64,000 nucleotides of DNA. Origin: Lamellibrachia columna (taxonomy: Eukaryota; Annelida; Polychaeta; Sabellida; Siboglinidae). The number at the start of each line of letters is the position of its first letter. Position 1 is the stretch's first letter. Where the stretch lies: NCBI GenBank assembly GCA_963662155.1, contig OY759261.1, positions 50,727,914 through 50,791,913 of the forward strand. Direction: 5' to 3'. The position numbers and the translations under genes were made by a program. Of this stretch, positions 1-10,999 are shown in pieces. The notes beneath the pieces are model-generated. The model had not been told where the DNA came from, ran no database searches, and saw only the letters and a program-made list of their open reading frames with translations.

Positions 1-267
1 CCCCGTGGATTCTGTTGGGAAAATATGACCCTCATGTGAACTTGTGGGGCCCCTGGAGTCTATTAAGAAAATATAGCCCGCATGAACTTATGGCACTGCC
101 TGGAGTCTGTATTGGTGAAAAATGAACCTCCCCCGTGACAAGCTAGTTACGGACCTGTATGGTAATAGAACCAATATAAACTATGTTACTATTTGGAAAA
201 CAATGATAGTGTTCACTTGACAGTGAATAAGTTATTTCCAAAGTTACTTAGTAATGCTTGATGTTCC

Positions 268-268
<1 letters not shown>

Positions 269-309
<41 letters not shown>

Positions 310-392
310 TCTATCTATCTATCTATATACATAGATATATATTTATATCTATGTATATATATATAGATATATATATAAATATACATATATAT
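269..392. repeat. (CA)n plus GATA/TA microsatellite
   Basis: A pure CA run of about 37 bases passes into GATA-like and TA-rich simple sequence. The flanks (1-268 and 393-656) show no coding signal or recognisable element. Confidence 0.95.
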
Positions 393-656
393 GCCATTGT
401 CATTACAGTGGCTGTAGAAAGGCATGGGATCATACAACCATTTGTACAAAACAATCCATGTATTACCTAATTTAAGTATACATATAAATGAAACAAGTCA
501 ATAGTTGTCATGTTTTATTTCTGCATCTAGCACATACAACTATCAAAATAAAAATAATTACTTGAATAAAGCAAAACTATGTGGTTGTAGTGCTGTCAAG
601 AAGGCAAATATTGAGCAATAACCAGATTTTGTTCACTCTCTCAAAAACTGAACAGT

Positions 657-985
657 TGGTAGGGCCACCGGTGAGCCGCTCTCCATGGTAGGGCCACCGG
701 AGAGGCACTCTTAATGGTAGGACCACCGGTGAGCCGCTCTCTATGGTAGGGCCACCGGAGAGGCACTCTCGATGGTAGGGCCACCGGAGAGGCACTCTCA
801 ATGGTAGGGCCACCGGAGAGGCACTCTCAATGGTAGGGCCACCGGGGAGGCACTCTCGATGGTAGGGCCAACGGGGGAGCTGCTCTCGATGGTAGGGCCA
901 CCGAGAGCCACTCTCGACAGTAAGGCCAACAGGGAGCTGCTCTCGATGGAAGGGTCACAGGGGAGCCGCTCAGGGATTTGGTAAG
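657..985. repeat. 29-bp minisatellite
   Basis: Roughly eleven diverged copies of a 29-bp unit with core GGTAGGGCCACCGG followed by a GAGAGGCACTCTC-like half. The apparent minus-strand reading frames across it are repeat artefacts. Confidence 0.9.
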
Positions 986-1277
986 GCCACCAGGATTTGT
1001 GCTCGAAAATTACAATGGCTGTGTATTTAGTTTGCCCCCAGTAAACATCCACGTCATCTACCACTAGAAAGCTTAATGTCTCCCATTACTGAGATATGAC
1101 ATGGTGTTGTCACTGGTGCAGCAAGTGTGGAGCAAAGATAAACAAGTTCACCGTCCAATGATGATTTATTTTTATTGTGCAATTCCAGAAATGATATAAC
1201 ATTACAACAATTAACCCCTATACATTATTTCACATACACTGAGGGAAAGACGAATGTCTCGTAGTCAAAAGGAGGCA

Positions 1278-1520
1278 CGATGTGGAGCTGTCACCTGGTG
1301 CAGTGATGATGTGGAGCTGTCACATGGTGCAGTCATGATGTGAAGCTGTCACGTGGAGCTGTCACATGGTGCGGTCATGACGTGTAGCTGTCACGTGGTG
1401 CAGTCATGATGTGGAGCTGTCAAGTGGTGCAGTCATGATGTGGAGATGTCACGTGGTGCAGTCATGATGTGGAGATGTCACGTGGTGCAGTCATGATGTG
1501 GAGATGTCAAGTGGTGCAGT
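1278..1520. repeat. 29-bp minisatellite
   Basis: About eight copies of a 29-bp unit with core GATGTGGAGCTGTCACGTGG and ending GTGCAGTCAT. It has the same period as the array at 657-985 but a different sequence. Confidence 0.9.
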
Positions 1521-2595
1521 AAGCATGGTTTCTTAAAATGTGTGTGCAGGTGTATCAATATTATTAACGGAACCATGTAGTTTAGATGGGCAGGTGCATT
1601 TATTTGTGTACAACAATTATCTGTATATCTTATTCATTGCATTTCTTAAATACAAATGTGTATGTATGTTTATTAACCTGAAATAAAATAATTTGGATTC
1701 GTAAAATGGAAATATTTAATTTCTGCTGTATAATTATCTTTGAAAAACACTATGCACTATGGAATGGCACAAAAGTCAACTGCGAACACATAATTTTATC
1801 TGCACTCAATGCTTGTGTTATTAACATGTGCAACAGCTAACCTGGCTAGAGAGGTTTGTGTTGAACCTTTGTAACATGACCACTCAGTGAACTGGTAACA
1901 GTTTATATGGCTGTCATCTGTGTTGTGATGTCCAAGTACACCTTACACAGCAGTGTTTACTGATAACTGGTTATACACTGCTCCATCTACTACACTGAAT
2001 GTCAGCTACAACTAGAATCAGAGTTGCCTATAATATAATGACATCCTGCTGGCTCTATACTCCACTTACTACAACAGCTGTCCATATTCATTCAACTATT
2101 TACATTGATACATAGTGCTACTAAGAACTGTATCATGAGATCTAGTATGCCCTGAATCAGTTCAATAAAACAGAACCATTAACTGAAATGTAGTATACAA
2201 AAATGCATCTTTAAAGAACATACATATAATATAATACAGTGAATTATTGTACATACTAATATCACATACAGATATACATAGGCCTATCACAAAACTTGCA
2301 TAGAACAGGATAATTTACTATAAATTGCCACATTCTGTGGACATCACGTGTACATTGTGGTTAATTTATAGTTTATCTTGGAAATATATAACAATTTACA
2401 GTACAAAGGCACTGAACACATTCTATATCACTGTGGCACTGTTCCCTACTGGTGTACAAAGATCTCTGCAACAATGATCTGCGTCTATGTCTTGATCATG
2501 GATCTGGCGATGTTGTTGCTGCTGCTGCTGCTGCTTCCTAAAAAATTAAGATGCAATCAAAAGAATGCCTCACACTTGTCTGCCAACAAACAGCT
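1521..2595. other. AT-rich sequence, no gene recognised
   Basis: Stop-rich in all frames and without exon-like stretches. A short CTG run lies near 2,517-2,535. Nothing else is assignable. Confidence 0.6.
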
Positions 2596-2862
2596 GTTTG
2601 TTGGTGGACAAGGAAGGTTGGTGGACAAGGAAGCTGTTAGTGGACAATGAAGCTGTTGGTGGACAAGGAGCTGTTGGAGGACAATGAAGCTGTTGGTGGA
2701 CAAGGAGCTGTTGGTGGACAATGAAGGTTGGTGGACAAGGAAGCTGTTAGTGGACAACGAAGCTGTTGGTGGACAAAGAAGGTTGGACAAGGAAGCTGTT
2801 GGTGGACAAGGAAGCTGTTGGTGGACAATGAAGCTGTTGGTGGACAAGGAAGGTTGATGGAT
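2596..2862. repeat. 19-bp minisatellite
   Basis: About fourteen copies of GTTGGTGGACAAGGAAGCT and close variants. The overlapping reading frames on both strands reflect the repeat, not genes. Confidence 0.9.
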
Positions 2863-2939
2863 AACAAGTGGCTACAAATACATGTACTGCTCAGGAGTAA
2901 CCTCACCTAATTGAATCTACATTTGTTCCTATGGCAAAA

Positions 2940-3085
2940 TCACTCCAGGACAGAGCAATGATTCTATTATGCGGATGATTCACTCATTTTACTACAGCGG
3001 GAATGGGGAACGATTCCTTTACAGCCAGTATTTTTTATTCTGCTAAGCGGCTAATTGTGTTATCTGTGATTTTTTTATGTGGAGT
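2940..3085. mobile_element. pogo/Tigger-like MITE fragment
   Basis: The end of this stretch (a TTTATTCTGCTAAGCGG-like block followed by TTATCTGTGATT) matches the interior of the better-defined element at 32,719-32,900. That element has TA-flanked CAGTGG-type ends. Only part of the element is recognisable here. Confidence 0.4.
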
Positions 3086-3489
3086 ATACTCTGTGGGAGT
3101 CACGTCTGTGGACAATGATCAACTTAAAACATGGCTGCCAACAGATTTCTAATCATCATCACTTCAACGTTATGCTTGTATCACTAATATACGGTTACAC
3201 AATAATATGTAACAGAACATAATGAAATACACTTGAGTCATTTAGAGGGAAATTGTGCAAATCAGTGAATTATGGGTTTTCAACCTTTCCAAAAAACTGC
3301 AATGACAAATTACTGTCGTTGAATATGATGCCATGATACATGGACTGCGTATTTTGTATAACTGTTAAGGAGATCTTTCAATACACATTATTTTATATTT
3401 GATTATTTTTGACATTTTATATCAGCATTATGAGAAAAACAGGTTTTATGTTATCTGTGATGCAAATGATAATTGACATTTAGTTTTCT

Positions 3490-3540
3490 ATACACACACA
3501 CATATATAATATGTGTGTGTGTGTGCATGCGTATATATAT

Positions 3541-3627
<87 letters not shown>
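3490..3627. repeat. CA/TG and (TA)n microsatellite
   Basis: Short CA and TG runs are followed by about 90 bases of nearly pure TA. The reading frame across it encodes only a Tyr-Ile run and is not a gene. Confidence 0.95.
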
Positions 3628-3629
<2 letters not shown>

Positions 3630-3839
3630 GGCATACCAGTGTACTCTATTTGTGTCAAAAATAAGATGAAATATACAAGTTAGGCCTTTAATTTTTATAA
3701 GTTGGTTAATGATTCTGCCGACCCGATATTTTCGTTTTTGAAAAAAAAAAAGTGTTCAGACAATATATAGATCAACTGCGATGGCATGATATGAGATGAC
3801 ACAGGCAAGAGATGAGATGAGAAGATGATCCTGTTATGA

Positions 3840-4010
3840 AGATGGCACTGAGCATGAAGATGACGGAAAAGAGACCGAGAGGAAGGTCCAGGTTATGGTG
3901 GATCAACATCAGCAGCCACCTGGAGGAAAAGAACAAAGATGTGTTACGAACGGAATAGTGCAAGAGCCGTACAGAATGGAGGAAGTTGATTTCTTGCCAC
4001 ACTGACAGGA
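3840..4010 (+). mobile_element. LINE C-terminal remnant
   Basis: The plus strand encodes KRPRGRSRLWW followed by an LEEKN-like segment and, after a stop, TEWRKLI. This is the arrangement at the C-terminus of many non-LTR reverse transcriptases (a GRPRxRW box and then a xRxxWR box). The fragment is short and carries a stop, so it is a dead remnant. The clade is not assignable. Confidence 0.5.
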
Positions 4011-4530
4011 TTTGTAGTGTCACTTGAATATCTAACTGGAGTATGGTAAGCAGGTAACTGGAAGCCAATGTCACTGTTTAATTGGGTTAGAAATGGTGAG
4101 AAACGACATGCCCTGAATACAAGTGCACGGCAATTTTGCACACATTGAAGTTTAGCAGTCGCTTTTAACAATGTTATTTAGCAGTGAATTTCTATAATCA
4201 AGGCAACAGGATTTGCATATTTGATAAATATGCTGGCAGAAGCTGAGGTCACTGTCAAGGCAACACATAGATCACAAAAATTATCTGATGGCAATTAACT
4301 GGATAACTAGAAGATGATATTTGGTAGCATTAAATCAGGTATATTACCACTATCAACTAAAGTTCAGGAATTTATACCTGGACTGCTACTCTTTATCATA
4401 AACAATACGCTAAACTTGTGCCAATACAACAAGAGAAATGTGTAACTACAAAACTTGTACAATAAATGAACGAGTGGGTAATCCATGTCAGGCTAGTTTT
4501 GTGAAGGTATTAAAACTCAAAAGTTCTTAC

Positions 4531-4566
4531 TTCAGGCTCCGGATGGACGTGTTCTCAGCCAACCCA
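4531..4566 (-). pseudogene. NLR-type leucine-rich-repeat exon fragment
   Basis: The minus strand reads LAENTSIRSLK and then meets a GTAAGA splice-donor sequence. This looks like one turn of the leucine-rich repeats that follow the NACHT domain in NLR proteins. The same fragment occurs in the right duplicate at about 7,466-7,500. It lies downstream, in the minus sense, of the NACHT remnant at 5,390-6,240, as expected for NACHT-LRR order. It is too short for certainty. Confidence 0.4.
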
Positions 4567-4659
4567 TAGCTTGGTTCACAAGGTGAATGTTTGTATGGCA
4601 GTCATACAAGCTGAAAGTGAAAGACCAACAAGGTTAATATTCAGGCATATCAGGATCAC

Positions 4660-4905
4660 TATACACCTGATGCCACCAGACACCATCATACACTTCCATA
4701 CACCTGACACCACCATACACCTGACTGACAAGGCAAACACCATTATACACCTGACACTACCACAAACCTGACTGACATGGCAGACACCATTATACACCTG
4801 ACACCACCACACACCTAACACCATCATACACTTCCATACACCTGACACCAACATACACCTGACTGACACCATCATATACCACTATACATCTGACACCACC
4901 ATTTG
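4660..4905. repeat. CACCTGACACCACC-type short tandem repeat
   Basis: Irregular tandem copies of a 13-17 bp motif (ACACCTGACACCACCA and similar). It is present in both copies of the segmental duplication (also 7,590-7,755). Confidence 0.85.
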
Positions 4906-5199
4906 TATGGCATAACCATACACCACACACCTGCATTGTATGGACTGTGAAAAAGCTCAGTCACCAGTGTGGTTCAAGGCACCAGTCCATTACTGTCACA
5001 CTGATTGTTGTCATCGATTCATTAATGGTTTTCAGAGCATCGGTCCCTTTCCAGATGCACTGAATACTCTCATATAAAGCAGCACTGGTGTTGTTCATAG
5101 CACCAGTCCGTTGTCATCCACTGAATAATGTCACCTTTGAGTCATCAGAGTTGTTCAATGAAAGTAAAGCAACTTACCCGAGGACACTTGGCTTGTCTC

Positions 5200-5390
5200 A
5201 GCACCCAGGATAGTGCTCGTATTTCTGTCGGGAACACTACTCAAGGGCTGATTTCAGATGAAACAATGTCCACCATATCTGGTTCTTGGGTCTCATGCAA
5301 GAGCTACAACTTTCACTCAGTCCTTTCTCAGCACTTGTGCCAGCTTCTTTACAAGATCTCGAAGATCCAATGACATTTCTGACACCAGCT
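5200..5390 (-). pseudogene. possible NLR LRR/linker remnant
   Basis: The minus strand reads FIDQLVSEMSLDLRDLVKK and continues LAQVLRKD before a stop. It has the leucine spacing of an LRR or winged-helix linker and lies between the NACHT remnant and the LRR-like fragment. The assignment rests mainly on position. Confidence 0.3.
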
Positions 5391-6240
5391 GATCTATGAA
5401 GAACACGTTGTGCAGGTCTCCAGAAAGTCATAGAATGAATGAGATGACAGCCTCATGTTTGCAGATCGAGGATTTATCCACAGGAAGTTGCTATGTGTCA
5501 TCAGTTGACACTTGAAGCAGGCCGACAGCTCTTGTATGGTCAGGTGATTGAATGACCAACGTATGTTAGTCATTCTTGGTACATTGGTGTCCCTCTTATG
5601 TGATTGTGTCATGACCTCACATTGCATATTGTATGCATTATCGTCATGTAATCCTCTTCTCAGGTCTCCTTTATAAAAGATGATTCGTAGTGGAGTTGTC
5701 AACACATAGTGTTGACTGTGTGATGGCCAAGTCAGCATACTTCTTGAACGGATCAGTTATGACCTGTAGTACATCTTCCACATCCATGTCCGCATGGTCG
5801 TACTTCAAGCGTGGATGAAGGTTCCTTGCCAAGTTCGTGTTTCAGTTTACATAGAACGGTGTCATCTTGATGACTGGCACATCTCCATCCATGCCTTGAC
5901 TGTGTACATCTGCCAGAGCTTGGCACACAAACTGACATTGCAGTGGAATGTAGCAGTAAGTGATGAGATTCTGGTTTTCTTCAAAGTTCTTCCTAATGAA
6001 ATGCTCCAGTTCTCGGTTGTTTGCACTGAATATGGAGACACGCTTGTTGATGCTGTCTCTCGAGAACCCATACAGTTCAACTGTGCACTGAAACGAAATC
6101 ATTGGAAGTTGTATAGTTGGCCTGGACGTTACCATAATTATAGCGTCAGGTAGCACGCTGTTGCCAATGTTACTTGACATCAAAGACAGGTCAATTGGTG
6201 CATTACAATCACGTGCATGACTGAATTTGACGACATTTCT
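5390..6240 (-). pseudogene. NACHT-domain (NLR-like) receptor remnant, left copy
   Basis: Read in the minus sense, the pieces follow the order of the C-terminal half of a NACHT domain. They are VLPDAIIMVTSRP (sensor 1, TSRP at 6,118-6,129), then VELYGFSRD, then TYCYIPLQCQFVCQALAD (winged-helix region), then LHPRLKYDHADMDVEDV, DPFKKYADLA, IIFYKGDL and finally SFNHLTIQELSA (5,521-5,557). NACHT receptors are cytosolic STAND ATPases that oligomerise on sensing danger. Here an in-frame TGA at 5,842-5,844 and a frameshift near 5,740 break the frame, and no Walker A segment is visible. A pseudogene is therefore most likely. Unmarked short introns are an alternative but would not explain the TGA. Confidence 0.7.
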
Positions 6241-7020
6241 AGCTCTTCTAAAATGCTTGTATGTGTGATGCCCGTCATTTTTTTTACCAATATTGGCACG
6301 AATTACTGGCCAAAAAATCCCAAATATCATTCTGCCTATTAAAATCATCTAAACATTCACCATTTCACTCTCAACAGCTTCTACCAGCAAACCTGGCAAT
6401 GTCCCTGCTCAAATGCACTTACGTCAGATCATATAAATTTTTCAAACTTCCTATATCCAAACTTACTATGCTCTATGTTCATCTGTAACACAACAGAAAG
6501 TCTAACTGAGGCATGACCTCACCAACAACGACGGGTCCACGGCCAATTAAAGTTAAGTTACTTCCTGAACATTACATGCAACATCATCCACAACTGACCA
6601 CACCACAGGCACAGATGCCGGAAGGGGTAAGGACATATCCAAACGGTTAATGCAACACTAAGTTCTATGTTTCAACAGGGTTATCTGCCAGGGATACTTT
6701 TGTACTCAGCAGTCCATAGGTGGCGAGAATGATTGACAGGCAATTTGAAACACCACTACAAGTACATGTAACAATGAGTACATATCCAGTTAGTCAGACA
6801 TTGTAAATGAGTTATTCGTCTGTACTTCCGTAAGTTCCCAGGTATAACAGCAACTTTCTGATAAACTCACTTGTACTAAATCTGTAAATGTAGGAAGATA
6901 TAATAATAGTAATAATTACTTTGGATTTCATTTGTAATATAAACATATCCTTCAGGATAATGAACATCCAATTTTGAGAACTTAAATGCATGCTCAAAAC
7001 ATGAGGGCTTCAGAACCCCC
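6240..7020. other. spacer between duplicated blocks
   Basis: AT-rich DNA separating the two copies of the NLR-bearing duplication. No coding segment or repeat family was recognised. Confidence 0.5.
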
Positions 7021-7589
7021 TGCTAATGTTTGACATGCCCTGGGTATGTGCATGGCAATTTTGCACACATCGATATTTAGCAGTCACTTTTTACAATGAT
7101 ATTTAGCAGTGAATAGCTATATTCAAGGCGACAGGATTTGAAAACTTGGTAAATATGCTGGTAGAAGCTGAGGTCACTGTCAAAGACAACACATAGATCA
7201 CACAAATTTTATGATGGCAATGAACCGGATAACTAGAAGATGATGATGATGACGAAGAGACAGATACCAGTACATTCAATTTGACAGTAATTTATACATG
7301 GACTGCTACTCTTTATCATAAACAACACGCCAAACTACTGCCAAAACAACAAGAGAAATGTCTAACTACAAAACTTGTATTAGAAGTAATAAATGAACAA
7401 GTGGGTAATCCATGTCAGATTCAGACTAGTTTTGTGAAGGTATCAAAACTCAAAAGTTCTTACTTCAGGCTCCGGATGGACGTGTTCTCAGCCAACCCAT
7501 CACTCAGGTGATTCACAAGATGAATGTCTAGATGGCAGTCATACAAGCTGAAAGTGACAGACCAACAAGGTTAATATTCAGGTATATCA

Positions 7590-7755
7590 GGATCACCACA
7601 CACCTGACGCCACCAGACACCTGACACCACCAGACACTTCTATACACCTGACACCACCATACACCTGACACCACCAGACACTTCCATACATCTGACACCA
7701 CCATACACCTGACTGACAAGGCAGACACCACTATACACCTGACACCACCATATGC
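7590..7755. repeat. CACCTGACACCACC-type short tandem repeat
   Basis: Counterpart in the duplicated block of the repeat at 4,660-4,905, shorter by several units. Confidence 0.85.
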
Positions 7756-8199
7756 ATGGTATAACCAGACACCTGCATTGTATGGACTGTGAAAAAGCTC
7801 CACAAATACCTGAAAATGGTAATGCATTTATTCATAACTATTTATTAGTCATCTATGTTATATTCATGGTGATCTATAGACCTGCAGTACGACACAAATA
7901 GCCAGCTAGTCTATTGTCATACGCAACAAACACTGTCACCTTAAAGTCACCAGTGCGTGCGTGACTACTCTCATATAAAGCAGCATTGGTGCTGTTCCGT
8001 GCACCAGTCCGTTGTCATCCACTGAATAATGTCACCTTCGAGTCATCAGTGTTGTTCAATGAAAACTAGATTAGGACATGATTGGAAATGAAAGTAAAGC
8101 AATTTACCCAAGGATACTTGGCTTGTCTCAGCACCCCGGATAGTGCTAGCATTTCTGTCGGGAACACTAGTGAGGGGCTGATTTCAGATGAGACAATGT

Positions 8200-8860
8200 C
8201 CACTAGATCTGTATGGTCAGGTGATTGAATGACCAATGTATGTTAGTCATTCTTGGTACATTGGTGTCACTCTTATTTGATTGTGTCATGACCTTGCATT
8301 GCGTATCGTGTGCATTATCCTCACGTAATCCAATTCTTCTCAGGTCTCCTTTGTAAAAGATGATTCGTAGTGGAATTGTCAACACACAGTGTTGACTGTC
8401 TGATGGCCAAGTCAGCATACTTCTTGAACGGATCAGTTATGACTTGTAGTACATCTTCCACATCCATGTCCGCATGGTCGTACTTCAAGCGTGGATGAAG
8501 TTTCCTTGCCAAGTTCATGGCTGCGTTTACATACAACTGTGTCATAGTCATCTGCCAGAGCTTCGCACACAAACTGACACTGCAATGGAATGTAGCAGTA
8601 AGTGATGAGATTCTGGTTTTCTTCAAAGTTCTTCCTAATGAAATGCTCCAGTTCTTGGTTGTCTGCACTGAATATGGAGACATGTATACTTGTCGATGCT
8701 GTCTCTTGGGAACCCATAGAGTTCAACTGTGTGCTGAAACAAACAAATTGGAAGTTGCATAGTTGGCCTAGAGGCTAAAAGTTACCACAATTATAGCGTC
8801 AAGTAGCATACTGTTGCCAATGATACTTGACAGCATCAAAGACACATCAGTTGGTGCATT
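8200..8860 (-). pseudogene. NACHT-domain (NLR-like) receptor remnant, right copy
   Basis: Same protein pieces as the left copy: VELYGFPRDSIDK, IRKNFEENQNLITYCYIP, MTMTQLYVNAAMNLARKLHP, DPFKKYADLAIRQ, IPLRIIFYKGDL and WSFNHLTIQ. They are spread over three frames. The sensor-1 TSRP of the left copy reads TF-stop-P here, and the sequence after FNHLTIQ jumps because of a deletion. The MTMTQLYVNAAM stretch has no stop here, whereas the left copy has a TGA, so the copies decayed at different sites after duplication. Confidence 0.7.
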
Positions 8861-9112
8861 ATTTACAATCATGTGCATGGCTGAATATGTTACCTGCGGA
8901 GTTATGGGTTATTAAAGCAACTTAAATTGAACTGTGCTCATAACATTGTCAATGGTAAAGCACAAAACTATTTGATCAATTCTTTCAACCTATCACATAA
9001 CCAATACAGTATTAATACAAGATCTAGTACTTTGTCTCTCTGTGTGGCATAAATAAAACCTCTTGGTAAAACGTCTTTTACTACACAAGTTGTAAGCATG
9101 GAATGAATTGCC

Positions 9113-9733
9113 ATATACTTTTGTTTGCCTTTTTATAAATAATAAATGAACATCTTAGCCAAGTTTTACTTGTGACATTACTCCTTGTGGGTCAAATATT
9201 GAATAAATATTGTCATAATTGAGTGACTTGCTTAATGAAAAAATTTAATTTTTTATGCATATCTGACATATGCTTTAAAATAATATTAACATATGAAATC
9301 GTAATATTCCTGCAAGTTTTATATTTGAATAGCCAGAGCACAGTTTTTTGTTAGTAGTGACATAAGCACGTAGCTGTTAGTCCGTTACTATGTCAGATAT
9401 AAAAAATTTGCTCAGGACCCCCAACATTTGTTGCCTTTTTATAGAGATAATAAATGAACATTTTAGCTAAGTTTTACTGAAGTTACATTAGTTCTTGTGG
9501 GTAAAATATTGTCAAAACAAATTATGCGAGTATGACATATTATGCTTTATATAATATGAACATATAAAATTGCAATATTTCTGCAAGTTTTATATTTTAA
9601 CAGTAAATAAATCTTGTGTTATGGCTGATTATGATCTGAGAACAGTATTTGGCTAATTTTGCTGGTGATGTAGTTGTTACTAGGTCATATATTTCAACAA
9701 TTTGCATGGGACAGTCCAACTTTTGTTTGCATT
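9113..9733. repeat. tandem pair of ~310-bp units
   Basis: Two head-to-tail diverged copies, about 9,113-9,424 and 9,425-9,733. They share TTTGCCTTTTTATA, AATAAATGAACAT, GTTTTACTT and CTGCAAGTTTTATATTT blocks in the same order. Non-coding. Confidence 0.75.
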
Positions 9734-10184
9734 TTTCTGCTTTTGGGTTCTAATGGGTTTCATACGACCATTAACATTTGAAGTTTCATTACTTTTATTT
9801 CAGTGTAATTGGCCACATTAATGTCGGTTGTTATGGCAGGTATTATCAGAGATTGAAGGGATTATTGCAACATATCACCATACCTTTCTCTGTCTATGAT
9901 TCTTCTTTTGTATCAGTTGCTAGAGTTAGCTGCGATCAGGTGTGGATGTCTTCTCCACAAGATCATGAAGTCCTTCAGCCTCCCCAGCTGTGCCGAGATG
10001 TGACCGATTCCTTCCCTCGGACAGAAACTCTACAAATGACAATCACCACTGCAGCTATAGCAATGTTGACCTTTAGCATCTACACGTGATATACACAAAA
10101 TTACAAAGCAACAAAATAAGTTCCAACTGCCAAGTACATGTGGCTAGGGCAATGTCTTAGAAACTTGATTCCTATTTGCCAATA
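9734..10184. other. unassigned segment with weak exon-like piece
   Basis: A short open stretch on the minus strand (about 9,930-10,040, SEGRNRSHLGTAGEAEG) and a plus-strand open stretch are present. Neither matches a family I recognise and splice borders are unconvincing. Confidence 0.3.
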
Positions 10185-10560
10185 GTATATAGCCATGCTG
10201 TTTGCATCCAAACTCAAGTTATATAACATATGTTGGCCTTTATTTACTAAACTAGTCCTCTTTATGACAAAACAGCACATTCGTTTTTGACTTTACGTTG
10301 GTTCTGCGTATGTCGGCCTCAATTAATACATCACAGGTAGTCTAGGTTTTTGTGATTTTCATAGAGCTGCGCATGCACTTATTGGTTGCTGGTTAACATG
10401 TCAGCCATCGGTCAACCGGAGACATGACCAGAATCTCCCACTTTTAGAACACATTCTGAGTAAACCACTGGCATGATATTCTTGATTTTAGTTGCACATG
10501 GTTAGTTTTTATTATCCCTTTTAGGTACATATAGCCCCCAAACCATTTTTGTTTCACCTT
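10185..10560. repeat. dispersed non-coding repeat, copy 1
   Basis: Shares several blocks in order with 52,295-52,560, including GCCATGCTGTTTGCAT, ACTAGTCCTCTTT, AATCTCCCACTTTTAGAACA and TTTTAGTTGCACATGGTTAG. It is probably a non-autonomous mobile element. No terminal repeats could be fixed by eye. Confidence 0.65.
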
Positions 10561-10990
10561 AAGATCAATGTATAAACTCAAACTTAAATACAAGCAGATA
10601 AATGTACGATATTGGTCAGCAATCTTGGATTTCAGACACTGTTGCTGTAAATTCTGCTTGTATAACCATGTGTGGTTTGCTTATATGAACAACATCATGA
10701 ATATATTAAAATCAACATTATGTAAACTACCAGGGGTACTAACAGTCTAACCTCTCACATGAAGTAGAGTCGTATTCTAATACATGGTCAGTCACTGTCC
10801 AGCAGGGAATCCAGGTCGTCTGTCACTGAAAGAAAATGAGAACACCTGTATTATGTATCAAGGGCAACAGCTAGTAGGCTGCCGTCCAATCAGAGCCGGT
10901 GTGACATGCTTCTGTGTCGCTGACAAGCAGTGGGCTTTCTTTGGTTTTCTTACTCCAAACAGCCCCTTCTGGGGCTAAAATAGGAGTGTG
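10561..10990. other. no gene recognised
   Basis: A plus-strand open stretch near 10,784-10,978 lacks splice context and family resemblance. Treated as non-coding. Confidence 0.4.
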
Positions 10991-10999
10991 GTGCTTGGT

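Larger units (their letters stand above)
4090..6225. repeat. segmental duplication, left copy
   Basis: This stretch matches 7,027-8,885 in order: a shared start near ATGCCCTG, the CACCTGACACCACC microsatellite block, an LRR-like exon piece, and NACHT-like coding remnants. The offset falls from about 2.9 kb at the left end to about 2.65 kb at the right end, so the copies differ by indels. One difference is a segment near 5,360-5,545 that is absent from the right copy. Confidence 0.85.
7027..8885. repeat. segmental duplication, right copy
   Basis: Partner of 4,090-6,225. Homology is clear over the opening ACATGCCCTG block, the LRR-like fragment near 7,466-7,500, the short tandem repeat at 7,590-7,755 and the NACHT remnant. 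The copy is shorter because of internal deletions. Confidence 0.85.

Noticed and set aside
3473..3664. Reading frame rich in Tyr-Ile
   Set aside because: Translation of a TA microsatellite.
10784..10978. 64-codon plus-strand frame
   Set aside because: Short, no family resemblance and no exon borders.
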